Source of the DNA: Cenarchaeum symbiosum A
Lineage (GTDB): Archaea > Thermoproteota > Nitrososphaeria > Nitrososphaerales > Nitrosopumilaceae
DNA length: 64,000 bases
Direction: 5' to 3'
Assembly (NCBI GenBank): GCA_000200715.1
Contig: DP000238.1
Coordinates: forward strand, 318,832 to 382,831
Position 1 is the stretch's first letter, and the number at the start of each line of letters is the position of its first letter. Both the position numbers and the translations under genes were made by a program. Positions 8,543-17,583 of this stretch are shown here, piece after piece. The notes beneath the pieces are model-generated. The model worked only from the letters and a program-made list of their open reading frames with translations. It was not told where the DNA came from and did not search any database.

Positions 8543-11500
8543 TCATCCGCCGAACAGGGACCGGAACCATTCTACGATCATATTCAGCAGGTCTTCGGGC
8601 TCCTCTGCCTCTTCGGGTGCGGAAGGCTCACTTTCATCTGGCTCTTCGGGTATCATGTCGGGCTCTGCCGCGGCATCTGACTCCGGTTCGGCAACGGGCT
8701 CGGGCTCTACTTCAATGACAGGCTCCGGCGGCTCCGCCATGGTGGCGGGCTCTGTACCGCCTGGCCCCTCCTCTGCAATTCCTGCGGGCTCCGGGTCAAT
8801 CTCCAGGACGGGCTCTGCCTGCCCCGTGCTCAACCCGTATGCCGTGCCCTCATGAGATAGCAACAGTATGCCGCGGTTGTCCTGCAGCATGACGCTCATC
8901 ATTCCCTCAAATTCACCTTCAAGCGGTATCTCGAGGCTCAGCTGGTCCGAGGAATCAAACGAGTACCCTGCATTCTCCTCCGAGATTACCGAGGATACAT
9001 CGCACGCGAATATGCGCTCTGATGAATATGATTCACCGGCGCACTGCTCGGAGTTGAGCAGACTGGGGACTGCTGAGTATTTGACGCGGGCGTCCTCCTG
9101 TCCGCCTGCCCCGTACAGGATCACCTCCATACCGAATACCCTTGCCTCGAAGCCGGCTGATTCTAGCTCCGGGGTGATGGCGAGGGTGCCGCCCGGCGCA
9201 AGTAGTATCCCCGAGGGTGATTCCCTTGCATCCTGACCGCTAGATGCAAACCCAAGCGAGGCGGACCTGCCCGTATCTGACCCGGTGAGGGTGGAGCCGC
9301 CACCGCCTCCTCCACCGCCGCCTCCGCCGCCTCCGCCACCGCCCCTGCGCGGCAGGGGTGCGGGCTGCTCCACGGGGATGGCCTCGGATGGGAACGGGAC
9401 AAACGAGCCCCATGCGGAGAGGCCGCGCGTCCATATTGCAAGGTCTACTCCGACATCGATTGAGCAGGCGCCGCCGTCACCTATCTGTGCGGCCGCCCTG
9501 GCGGAGCTGTCCGCGTCGCAGCGCGTATCTATGGATATGGTATCGTTCATCGAATCTATGCGGTATCCTGTATTTCCCCCCTGTTCATGCAGTGTGATCC
9601 GGGCCAGCATGCCCAGCTGCAGATCTGCGCCCATCTGGCCCACCTCGACCGGATCCTCGTAGGTGCCTTCCACGGCAGGAACCCGGGATGATCTCTCTAT
9701 GATTATCTGGTGCATCCCGTTGAACTCCGACAGGGTCAGGTTTGCCGGCAACAACACGGTGATGTTTCCGTCTGTGATCGTAACCGACGAGGGAATCAAC
9801 GCGTGAGTTTCATTGCCGCCTCCGTGCTCAAGGTTCAGTATGAGCGAGACGTTCCGGGACGTGCCGTCCCTGACAGTGAACTCTGGAGGCATCCCGCCGT
9901 GTATGACCAGCAGGTTGCCATCATCGCCTATGACTACCTCCCTGTCGTCAAGCAGAGCCTTGTCGTTATCGGTGAGGTTGTACTCGTCCGCTACAAGCGG
10001 ATTCCCCGCGGGGTCCGTCACATCTGTAAACCCGACCGTGATGTTCTGTGCATCAAAGAGCGTGCGGTTTGTAGTTATGAGCAGGTTGTTGCCCGCCACC
10101 GCGTCCACCATGGTCGCATTGGCGGGTAACCCGTCTATTTCCAGTTCGATGTTCGTGCGGCTGATGTTGAACGGCTCGTTGCTGGCGGCCTCCAGAGTGT
10201 AATTCCCCGTGGCCAGTATGCGCGCTATCGCGGGCGGTTCGGTGTCTATTGTCACGTTTGAGCTGCCCGACAGCGATGAGCCGGAGCCGGGCCGCGGCAG
10301 TGCGAGGTCTGCGGGTATTCCGTCATCTGCCGCAGTTATGCTGCCGTTGCCGGGTACCAGCGCGTTTGTGCTGATATAGGACAGGTCGTCCGAGTTGTGG
10401 CCCTCGCCTACCGTATAGTTGAAGGTTACACTGGAGGTGCCCGAGCCGGCTGCAAATGTGGCATTTGCGCCCACATCAAGCCTGAGCAGCGGGACTCCCG
10501 AGATGTTTACGGGCTCGCTGAATGTGACCGTTATCTCGACTGTGCCGTTTACCATCTCTATGGAAGAGGGGGCCGAGACCGACCTTACCGTCGGAGTGGT
10601 GTGCGCAGAGTCCGTCACCCCCGGCGCCTCCGAGGCGCTCAAAAGGATCATGCTCATGCCTTCAACCATCTCGGAGAATGCAGGCCCGTCCCCTGTGCCG
10701 AGCGAGGCCGACAGGGAGACTGTCTCGACTATGCCCGGTGCGTCTGCCGCCCCGTCTGCGCCCATGCTCAATATGCTAGCGCCGTCGGATACCGACGAAA
10801 CATCAGAGATGCCAATGGATAAGGACAGTGCGGCTCCGTCAGCGACTGCGGGGATATCTAATGCATCAGCAGATCCTGTTCCCATCCTGGCTATTCTCTC
10901 GGATACTGCCGGCGCATCCGTTATACCCAGCGAGACCGACAGGGATGCCTCATCGGATGTTCCGGGTGCGTCTGTCGCGCGCGTCTCCCCCATTGATGCT
11001 GTTGCTGCATCGGATACAGCAGGCAGGTCTGAGGCCCCGCGGAGAACAGACAGCGCGGCCCCGTCTTGTATGTCAAGGATGCTCTCCGCTGTTAGATCTG
11101 CAGTCCCCATCCCGCCGCCATTCTCCATGACACTCGGGGTATCTGATACGGCCACCTTGATCACCATGGGGGCGGATACCCGCAGCACGTCCGAGGGCAC
11201 AGGCGAGTCCATGACTACCACGTTGACATCCGGCGCCCCTACCACCACACCCGGCCCGCCAGGCGGGGGCGGCAGCTCCAAAAATGCAGGCAGCGTGGAT
11301 CCTCTTGCCGTTATGGAACCGCCGTCGAGCACAAGCGAGTCCTCGCCTGCATGGCCGAGCCCCTGCGACGCGTTGCCCGCCCCGACAGTATACTCAAAGA
11401 CAAGCTCTGCAGTGCCCGACCCCGAGGAGTAGACTGCATCGGCCCCCGGTATGTCCAGCAGCAGGCGCGGAGCCCCGCCTACATCCACCTCCTCTGAAAA

Positions 11501-12013
11501 GGCCACGGTAAAGGGGACTGCGCGGCCTTCTCTGTAAATGCCCGCCTCCGCCGAGACCGAGAGCACGTGCGGCGCAGCCCCTGCCTCTGCACCTGCATAC
11601 TCGTATACTATCAGGCGGGATGCCCGCGGCTCCAAAAGATAGTCCTCCATGGCGAATATGTGGGTCCCGTTGGACGTCACGGCCCTCACCTCCCAGTCCG
11701 GGGAGGACACATCCAGATCCTGCACTATCCTGCGGGATTTGTCAAGGACCAGTACTTCAGTTTCATGGGCCAGCAGCATTGTATCGTTTGAGACGTGCAC
11801 GTCCCAGGGCGTGCCGATGAGTTCATAGTGTGTAGAGCGGTCAAGCACCTTCTGCGCGGTGCCATTGGCATCGAATATCTGCACCCTGAAGTTGTTTCTA
11901 TCGGCTACAAAGATGTGTGTCCCGTTGGTCTCCACCCCCAGAGGGGCTTTTAACACCTCGGGCGGATTGCCGCCGCCCACTGTCCTGTTGCCGCCGGGCA
12001 GGTAAACTGTCAC
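8543..12013 (-). CDS. Large secreted repeat protein, C-terminal part of a frameshifted gene
   Basis: The listed GTG at 12013 is probably not a true start. In this frame, reading upstream gives GIIVSDRGTDKVTVYLPGG, a typical NHL/beta-propeller blade, and the minus-strand gene just upstream ends in the same propeller type, so one frameshift near 12040-12070 splits one gene. The order is: remaining propeller blades (about 1-140), an Ig-like/SwmB-type domain (about 145-270), several degenerate repeats of about 35-40 residues with DAPAVSD-like cores (about 285-470), further Ig-like domains (about 475-800), a run of about 16 glycines (DNA around 9296-9347), a beta-rich domain, and a Glu/Pro-rich acidic tail. 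No PEFG motif or C-terminal membrane anchor is seen. It is a probable cell-surface or secreted protein. Confidence 0.75.
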   Translation of the reverse strand: MTVYLPGGNRTVGGGNPPEVLKAPLGVETNGTHIFVADRNNFRVQIFDANGTAQKVLDRSTHYELIGTPWDVHVSNDTMLLAHETEVLVLDKSRRIVQDLDVSSPDWEVRAVTSNGTHIFAMEDYLLEPRASRLIVYEYAGAEAGAAPHVLSVSAEAGIYREGRAVPFTVAFSEEVDVGGAPRLLLDIPGADAVYSSGSGTAELVFEYTVGAGNASQGLGHAGEDSLVLDGGSITARGSTLPAFLELPPPPGGPGVVVGAPDVNVVVMDSPVPSDVLRVSAPMVIKVAVSDTPSVMENGGGMGTADLTAESILDIQDGAALSVLRGASDLPAVSDAATASMGETRATDAPGTSDEASLSVSLGITDAPAVSERIARMGTGSADALDIPAVADGAALSLSIGISDVSSVSDGASILSMGADGAADAPGIVETVSLSASLGTGDGPAFSEMVEGMSMILLSASEAPGVTDSAHTTPTVRSVSAPSSIEMVNGTVEITVTFSEPVNISGVPLLRLDVGANATFAAGSGTSSVTFNYTVGEGHNSDDLSYISTNALVPGNGSITAADDGIPADLALPRPGSGSSLSGSSNVTIDTEPPAIARILATGNYTLEAASNEPFNISRTNIELEIDGLPANATMVDAVAGNNLLITTNRTLFDAQNITVGFTDVTDPAGNPLVADEYNLTDNDKALLDDREVVIGDDGNLLVIHGGMPPEFTVRDGTSRNVSLILNLEHGGGNETHALIPSSVTITDGNITVLLPANLTLSEFNGMHQIIIERSSRVPAVEGTYEDPVEVGQMGADLQLGMLARITLHEQGGNTGYRIDSMNDTISIDTRCDADSSARAAAQIGDGGACSIDVGVDLAIWTRGLSAWGSFVPFPSEAIPVEQPAPLPRRGGGGGGGGGGGGGGGGSTLTGSDTGRSASLGFASSGQDARESPSGILLAPGGTLAITPELESAGFEARVFGMEVILYGAGGQEDARVKYSAVPSLLNSEQCAGESYSSERIFACDVSSVISEENAGYSFDSSDQLSLEIPLEGEFEGMMSVMLQDNRGILLLSHEGTAYGLSTGQAEPVLEIDPEPAGIAEEGPGGTEPATMAEPPEPVIEVEPEPVAEPESDAAAEPDMIPEEPDESEPSAPEEAEEPEDLLNMIVEWFRSLFGG

Positions 12014-12026
12014 TTTGTCGGTCCCT

Positions 12027-14648
12027 CTATCGCTGACTATAATCCCGGGATCCAGGGGCCAGGTCCCACTGATAGATGGAACCGTTAGTGGTGAATCCGC
12101 CCACCCTGTTCCCGCTCAAATCCAGCACGTGGACGCCGCTGTTATTCCCGATCTGTGTGGCCAGTACGATGTTGGTCGCATTAACGTCCACCCCTGTGAT
12201 AAAGAAACTATCAATGCCTGTCGTATTCTGGTCTACCTTGTCCGCTAGGCCGAATGATCCGTCAAGTATGTACAGGCCCCCTGCCAGGGCATAGTCGGCG
12301 ATAAAAAGGTGGGTTGAGTTGTGCGCTATGTTTTCCACATTGAGAAAGGATTCCCCGCCAGCTCCATCGACTGTGGCCACATTTGATGCGGACACGTCAT
12401 CCTCGCTGCCGCTCGCAAAGACCGACCCGTGCAGGGCCACCCTTGGGGTGCTGCCGGCCGGTATGGGGGCATCCAGGAACAGGTTTACCTCGCTTCCGGA
12501 TGCTGTGCTCCCTGCAATCCTGCTGCCTGGCACGGCAAATGCCCCCGCCGTCGCCGATATCGGGTCCACCTCCCGCGAAAAGCCCAGCCTTATCCGCTCC
12601 CCTCCGGGGGACAGCGCCGCATGCTCCATCACAAACTCGTCCTCTTCTGTGAACAGCGTATACGAATAGAACACCTTTTGCGGCAGTATCTCGCTTTCGA
12701 CAAAGCTGAGCTGCAGGTCGTACTCCCCGGGAACGGGGTCCTCGAGCACCAGCCTCTGCAGGACGGAGCCGGAGTGTGTGGATGATAAGAGGGCAGACCC
12801 GTTGGATACAATGTGCAGGTGCACCTCGTTGTGGTCGTTGCGGTCGTTGCTGGGATTGTCCAGCGCCACTTCTGGCCACCACAGCGCTGCCGTTATCTTT
12901 ACTGTTCCGCCGGGTATCTCCAGGGGGACGGTCGTATTCCCCGTGGAATTGAACGTGTACGAGCCCGAATGCGTCTCCATTGTGTCATAGTTCATGCCCA
13001 TGACCCCCGCGCCGCTCCTCTCATCCATGTGTATGTCCTCAAAGCTTCCAGTTTCGGTCCCGCCCGCCTGGCTGAGCATCATCGCGTATACGTGGCCCGG
13101 CTCGAGCACTATGTCCTGTTCCTTGTACATCCCGATCATGGTGGCCATGGCCCCTGCCACGGCGGGCGCCGCAAAGCTGGTGCCGGTGGATGCCTGGTAT
13201 GTGTTGCCTGTACTGGGTACTGTCATGGGGGCTACCGGGATGGTGATCTCGGGCTTTATCCTGCCGTCAAGCGTGGTCCCGTAGTTGCTTGTCGGGCGGC
13301 CATTGAGTACGCCGTGTTCGCCGTTTGCCAGCAACTGGCCCGCCGTAAACACCTTGTGGCCGTCGCCCGTATTGTCGTAAAAATTCGGATTAACCAGATT
13401 GTTGCCCGCGCTGCGGGTTATCGCTATCCCGCTGTCATAGACCATGTCGGTCAGCTGCACGCTCGTTACCCTGCCATAGCCGTTGCCTTTGGATACATAG
13501 GAGATGGTGAGCACGTCTGCACCCTCGCCGGGCGCAGCCGCTTTTGTATCAATTATATCGTTTATGGCCCTCATGGCGCCCCCGATATCTATTACGGCCT
13601 GGTCGACTGTTTTACAGGATGCATACACGATAAGCTCCGCTTGGGGCGCAAAGCCGCGGAACCTCGGATCCTGCGAGCCCGTGCCGGAGGCTGCTCCGAC
13701 AACCCGGGTGCCGTGGTTGGCGCAGTCGTCGGGGTCGTAGCCCCTGTTGGATATCATGTCCCTTATGTATACCACCTTGGGGTCGTCCGTATCGGGGTCG
13801 TCGTCCAGGTCGTCTAGATCATCATGGGCAATCTCGGCCGTAAATGCAGTGTGGTTGTAGCTGCCGTCTACAATGTCCACGCCGGTATCTATGCTGGCTA
13901 TCCTCGTGCCATCTCCCCCAAAGCCGTCATAGAACGGGATGTTTATCCCCGTGGCCCTCCTTGTAGAGTCCGCCGATGTAAAGAAGAGATATTCGGTGGT
14001 GTCTATACCCTTGACCCATTCCAGCCCTGCTATTCCGGATATTGCCGAGCCCGGGACGCTTGCCGCCACGCCCCCTATGCCATAGTATACCTCGATCCCC
14101 GTCGCGTTGATTCCCTCCAGATATTCCGCCACGGATTCTGCCGGCGCCTCGAGCGCGGCCGATGCGCGGGCGCCCTCCTCCTGGATCATCCTGTATACTG
14201 TCTCCCTGTCGTAGTTGTACCTGGAATAGTCCACGGGCCTTCGTTCCTGCTCCAGCAGGATTATCACGGAGATGTACCTGTTATCAAAGTCGTCGGGCTT
14301 TGAGCAGTCCATTCCAAAGATATTCTCTGCCGTCTCGTTCATGCCGCGGCCGCACATCGGATGCATGCCGGTCTCTGCATAATTTTGCAGCTCAGGCGAT
14401 ATCTTTGAGGCGGGGTCTGCCTCTATCTGGAACTGCCGCGGCGGCTCGAATGTCTCGACGGATGTTACCTGCACGGGCACCGTAGATACGGCCAGCTCCC
14501 CGTCTATAACGCGGTGGACAAGCTGCATGTGGCCCTCTTCGGCCTGGGAGTGCGGCGCCCCCGCGGAGAGCACCGCAAGCATGGCCAGCAATGCGAGGGA
14601 TGCCGGTATTGCGGCCATGCGGCCGAGCCTGCCGGGGCCTTGCATCAT
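12027..14648 (-). CDS. Subtilisin-family (S8) secreted serine protease, N-terminal part of a frameshifted gene
   Basis: ATG at 14648 (or the adjacent 14645) starts a protein with a clear signal peptide: a basic start, a hydrophobic run ASLALLAMLAVLSA, and a likely cut before the HSQAEE region. The catalytic triad is visible: Asp in ASIDTGVD (about residue 254), His in CANHGTRV (about 312), oxyanion Asn in RSAGNN (about 416) and Ser in GTSFAAPA (about 491). An Asp-rich segment (about 276-290) may bind calcium. After the protease come a beta-sandwich domain and NHL-like blades. The frame ends at a TAG inside a blade, and the next frame continues it, so the full product would be roughly 2,040 residues. 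The frame open before 14648 is not coding in character. Confidence 0.85.
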   Translation of the reverse strand: MMQGPGRLGRMAAIPASLALLAMLAVLSAGAPHSQAEEGHMQLVHRVIDGELAVSTVPVQVTSVETFEPPRQFQIEADPASKISPELQNYAETGMHPMCGRGMNETAENIFGMDCSKPDDFDNRYISVIILLEQERRPVDYSRYNYDRETVYRMIQEEGARASAALEAPAESVAEYLEGINATGIEVYYGIGGVAASVPGSAISGIAGLEWVKGIDTTEYLFFTSADSTRRATGINIPFYDGFGGDGTRIASIDTGVDIVDGSYNHTAFTAEIAHDDLDDLDDDPDTDDPKVVYIRDMISNRGYDPDDCANHGTRVVGAASGTGSQDPRFRGFAPQAELIVYASCKTVDQAVIDIGGAMRAINDIIDTKAAAPGEGADVLTISYVSKGNGYGRVTSVQLTDMVYDSGIAITRSAGNNLVNPNFYDNTGDGHKVFTAGQLLANGEHGVLNGRPTSNYGTTLDGRIKPEITIPVAPMTVPSTGNTYQASTGTSFAAPAVAGAMATMIGMYKEQDIVLEPGHVYAMMLSQAGGTETGSFEDIHMDERSGAGVMGMNYDTMETHSGSYTFNSTGNTTVPLEIPGGTVKITAALWWPEVALDNPSNDRNDHNEVHLHIVSNGSALLSSTHSGSVLQRLVLEDPVPGEYDLQLSFVESEILPQKVFYSYTLFTEEDEFVMEHAALSPGGERIRLGFSREVDPISATAGAFAVPGSRIAGSTASGSEVNLFLDAPIPAGSTPRVALHGSVFASGSEDDVSASNVATVDGAGGESFLNVENIAHNSTHLFIADYALAGGLYILDGSFGLADKVDQNTTGIDSFFITGVDVNATNIVLATQIGNNSGVHVLDLSGNRVGGFTTNGSIYQWDLAPGSRDYSQR

Positions 14649-14955
14649 GCACCCTGCGGGGCCCTGCCCGCACCTGCGAAGATGGGGCGCCCGCTGACCC
14701 CGGCCAAACGGGGAATGGTGATAGATGATCCATCCTGCATGCACCGCCTGTCCATGGACGTCGGCCCGGCGGGATGCAATTAATCGTTTATTCTCCTGGC
14801 GGGCCCCTGCAGGAGCTCCGGGATGGTTGCGGGCGTGTCCTTTGCCCTCCGGCGGCAGGGCCATCCGGCATGCTAGGCATAAACCATGCCCGGATTGTAC
14901 GGAAATCAAAACGTGGCGCAAAACTATTAAATTTTCCGGGGGCCGGTGCCCGCGC
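14649..14955. promoter_or_regulatory. Divergent intergenic region with PAC2-gene TATA box
   Basis: No gene is supported here. A TATA-like element, ctattaaatttt at about 14924-14935, sits about 25 bases before the ATG at 14956 and should drive the PAC2-family gene. The opposite strand leads to the subtilase gene; no equally clear box was identified for it. Confidence 0.55.
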
Positions 14956-15663
14956 ATGGGGGAGAAATTCAAGATCACCGAGACCAGGCCGATAGACGTC
15001 AAGGGCGGCTACCTCATAGAGGGCTTTCCGTCGATAGGGCTTACGAGCGCGATTGCGACAGAATCACTCATACGGACGACCAACTTTGAGCTGGCAGGGT
15101 TCATAGACTCGGACCGGTTTCCCCCTGTGAGCCTTGTAAGAAACGGCGAGCCGACCTTCCCCACTACCATCCACGTCAACAACGCCCTCAACGTTGCAGT
15201 CTTTTCATCTTACCTGATGCTCAACGAAAAACTTCACAAGGAGATGGCAAGGACGCTGCTCGGCTGGGCGAAAAAGCACGGGATATCCAACGTGATAAGC
15301 AGCGTGGCCACAAAGTCGCCCGAGGCAAAGACCGCTGCTGCAGCCAGCACCGTGGAGGCCCGGAAGATGCTCAAGGAGAAAGGAATACCTGTAATCGAGC
15401 ACGGGGCCATCCCCGGCATACCGGGGGCGCTTCTCAACCACGGAGTCCTCAGCGGCCAGAATGTCATAGTGCTCACCTTCAGCCCGTCCACGCAGGGCCC
15501 AGACTTTAACTCCAGCATCGAGCTGTGCAATGCGTTTGCAAGCATAGTCCCCGGTGTCTCGTGCGACATACCCGCCTTGAAAAAGGAATCAGAGCGGGCC
15601 GAGCTGGAGATAAACGCGGCCAAACTAGAGACAAAGAACCTCTCAGACGGCATGTACGGTTAG
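14956..15663 (+). CDS. PAC2-family protein (proteasome assembly chaperone homologue)
   Basis: The 235-residue product matches the PAC2/PbaB superfamily: GGYLIEGFPSIGLT at the N-terminus, a FPTTIHVN strand, and the GIPVIEHGAIPGIPGALL region, where PAC2 proteins have a conserved Gly-rich loop. Archaeal members (PbaA/PbaB) assist 20S proteasome assembly or bind proteasomes, so a chaperone role is likely but inferred. ATG at 14956 was chosen over the longer frame from 14725 because of the TATA box about 25 bases upstream. The 3' end overlaps the Alba gene by 21 bases, convergently. Confidence 0.85.
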   Translation: MGEKFKITETRPIDVKGGYLIEGFPSIGLTSAIATESLIRTTNFELAGFIDSDRFPPVSLVRNGEPTFPTTIHVNNALNVAVFSSYLMLNEKLHKEMARTLLGWAKKHGISNVISSVATKSPEAKTAAAASTVEARKMLKEKGIPVIEHGAIPGIPGALLNHGVLSGQNVIVLTFSPSTQGPDFNSSIELCNAFASIVPGVSCDIPALKKESERAELEINAAKLETKNLSDGMYG

Positions 15664-16137
15664 GTCTACTTTTTTTGTGATGTCGATCTCGATGGTGGAT
15701 ATGGTCCGCGTCTTGTTGTCGGGGCCCGTCAGCTGGTCCGACGATATCCTGACTTCGCTGACGCTGTAGCCCACGCTTGACATCCTCTTGACTATTGTCT
15801 GCGAGACGTCTACCGCCTGGGTTATCCGCCTGCCCCTTGCCTTTATCGTGACACGCGGAAGGTTGGACAGCTGGGTCAGGGTGGCCATCACATAGGTCAT
15901 TATCGACTTTGCGCCGACGTATATGGTGTCCCTCTCCGGGACTGCCTGCTCGTCCTCGGCCGGCTGCGGGCCGGGCGGGTTCTCCGGGGGTGCTCCGGGC
16001 CCCGCATCCGCGCTAGGGTGCTCCGGCTGCCCGCCGGCGGCAGCCTGCACTTCGGGCTTTGCATCGGCGGGCTCCTGGCCCTGCCGAAACTCTGATAGTA
16101 TCTCTTCTGCGTCGCTCATGTTCTTTTCGCCGTCCAA
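15643..16137 (-). CDS. albA: DNA/RNA-binding protein Alba with long N-terminal extension
   Basis: Residues about 70-164 form an Alba domain: IYVGAKSIMTYVMATL, an Arg-rich loop KARGRRITQAVD, and a beta hairpin near the C-terminus with SSDQLTG. Alba coats DNA and RNA as a dimer. The N-terminal 65 residues are an unusual Pro/Ala/Glu-rich, probably disordered tail not found in the standard 90-residue Alba. The start is TTG at 16137 or ATG at 16119; an AT-rich TATA-like stretch lies at about 16168-16180. Confidence 0.88.
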   Translation of the reverse strand: MDGEKNMSDAEEILSEFRQGQEPADAKPEVQAAAGGQPEHPSADAGPGAPPENPPGPQPAEDEQAVPERDTIYVGAKSIMTYVMATLTQLSNLPRVTIKARGRRITQAVDVSQTIVKRMSSVGYSVSEVRISSDQLTGPDNKTRTISTIEIDITKKVDLTVHAV

Positions 16138-16174
16138 ACCGCTGTCCTACCAACCGGGGAATGGGGCCTTTTAT

Positions 16175-16420
16175 TTAATCATTAAGGCGCCGCTCCCTGA
16201 TGTAATCCTCGAGAATCCCCTCTATCCCCTCCGGGGTCTCATTTTTGACGCGCATTACAATCTCCTTCTCCTCTATCTCGTAACAGTGCAGCACCTCCTG
16301 CCCGTCCTTGAACGCCAGCATGACCTTGTCTCCGAATATACAGTGGTATAGCTTCTCCGTCTCCATGAGCTCGGGCTTTATCTTGATGCCGTCCTCGCCT
16401 GGCACAAGAGGTCCTGACAT
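16175..16420 (-). CDS. Small conserved-looking protein of unknown function
   Basis: The 81-residue acidic product has a folded-domain look (TEKLYHCIFGDKVML, then CYEIEEKEIVMRV), with two Cys, and no membrane segment. No family was recognised. It starts at an ATG divergent from dinB with 71 bases between, and lies 37 bases upstream of the Alba gene on the same strand, so the two may be co-transcribed. Confidence 0.6.
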   Translation of the reverse strand: MSGPLVPGEDGIKIKPELMETEKLYHCIFGDKVMLAFKDGQEVLHCYEIEEKEIVMRVKNETPEGIEGILEDYIRERRLND

Positions 16421-16491
16421 GCGCGCACTGCCCCCGCATATAGGATAAACCTTGCCGATCCTATATTAGACGAACCGCCGGGGCAGGGCAC

Positions 16492-17583
16492 ATGGACAGG
16501 ATCGTCCTGCACGTGGACTTTGACCACTTCTTTGCCCAGTGCGAGGAGGCCCGGCGGCCGGAACTGCGGTCGGGGCCTGTGGTGGTGTGCGTCTTCTCCG
16601 ACAGGGGGGGCGACAGCGGGGCGGTGGCCACCGCAAACTATGCGGCAAGAAAGTTCGGGGTAAAGTCGGGCATCCCAATAAGTCACGCAAAGAGCAGGCT
16701 ACATGAGGTGCCAGATGCCGTCTTTTTGCCAGCAGACTTTGCCTACTATTCTGGCATCTCGCAGGAGGCGATGGACGAGATGAAGGGGTTTGCAGATGTC
16801 TTTGAGTACGTGGGCAAGGACGAGGCGTACATGGACGTCACCCGGAGGACCGGCGGGGACTACAAAAAGGCCTCGTACCTTGCCCAGCAGGTAAAAAACG
16901 CAGTCAGGCGCAAGACCCGGCTCACCTGTTCTGTCGGCGTTACCCCCAACAGGCTCCTCTCAAAGATCGCATCCGACTACAAAAAGCCCGACGGCCTGAC
17001 TGTCGTGCCCCCCGGGAAGGTTGCCGAGTTTCTAGAGCCCCTGGACATACGGGACATACCGGGGATCGGCGGCAAGACCGAAAAGGCGCTGGCAGAAATG
17101 GGAATCCGTACAGTCGGGCAGATGCGTTCTGTGGATATCTTTGAGCTGCAGCAGAGGTTCGGCAGAAGATCGGGCACCCACATGCACAATGCGGCCCGGG
17201 GGATAGACGACGAGCCGGTCTCCGAGAGGGAGCCCAATGTGCAGCACAGCCGGATAGTCACGCTCAAGAGGGATTCAAACGAGTTTGGATTCCTGGCCGA
17301 GACCCTCGGCGAGCTGTGCAGGGATCTGCATTCTGCTGTGGTAAAGAGGCGGCAGCGCTTCAAATCGGTGGGCATCCAGCTGGTGCAGTCGGATCTTTCC
17401 CAAAAGACGCGCTCGAGGATGCTGCGAAGCCCCGTCTCGGATCTTGAAGTGCTTGAGAAGAGCTCAGTTCAGCTGCTCCGCGAGGCGCTGCGGGACCAGG
17501 AAAAGCCCGTCCGGAGGCTGGGGGTTAGAATCTCGGAGCTCTCCGAGGCGGGAAGCCAGGGCGTGATGGACAGCTATTTCTGA
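16492..17583 (+). CDS. dinB: Y-family DNA polymerase IV (Dpo4/DinB) with C-terminal PIP box
   Basis: Translesion polymerase. The N-terminal HVDFDHFFAQCEE carries the first metal-binding Asp and the palm motif KDEAYMDVT carries the second acidic pair; SVGVTPNRLLSKIASDYKKPDG and the HhH region IPGIGGKTEKAL follow, then the little-finger domain. The last eight residues, QGVMDSYF, fit the PCNA-binding consensus (Q, hydrophobic, two aromatics), as in other archaeal Y-polymerases. A TATA-like box, cctatattag, at about 16461-16470 precedes the ATG by about 25 bases. The 3' end overlaps the archaeosortase gene by 10 bases. Confidence 0.95.
   Translation: MDRIVLHVDFDHFFAQCEEARRPELRSGPVVVCVFSDRGGDSGAVATANYAARKFGVKSGIPISHAKSRLHEVPDAVFLPADFAYYSGISQEAMDEMKGFADVFEYVGKDEAYMDVTRRTGGDYKKASYLAQQVKNAVRRKTRLTCSVGVTPNRLLSKIASDYKKPDGLTVVPPGKVAEFLEPLDIRDIPGIGGKTEKALAEMGIRTVGQMRSVDIFELQQRFGRRSGTHMHNAARGIDDEPVSEREPNVQHSRIVTLKRDSNEFGFLAETLGELCRDLHSAVVKRRQRFKSVGIQLVQSDLSQKTRSRMLRSPVSDLEVLEKSSVQLLREALRDQEKPVRRLGVRISELSEAGSQGVMDSYF

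Noticed and set aside
12027-15002. Extension of the subtilase start up to 15002
   Set aside because: The signal peptide begins at 14648; the upstream 118 codons overlap the PAC2 gene and have no secretory or domain character.
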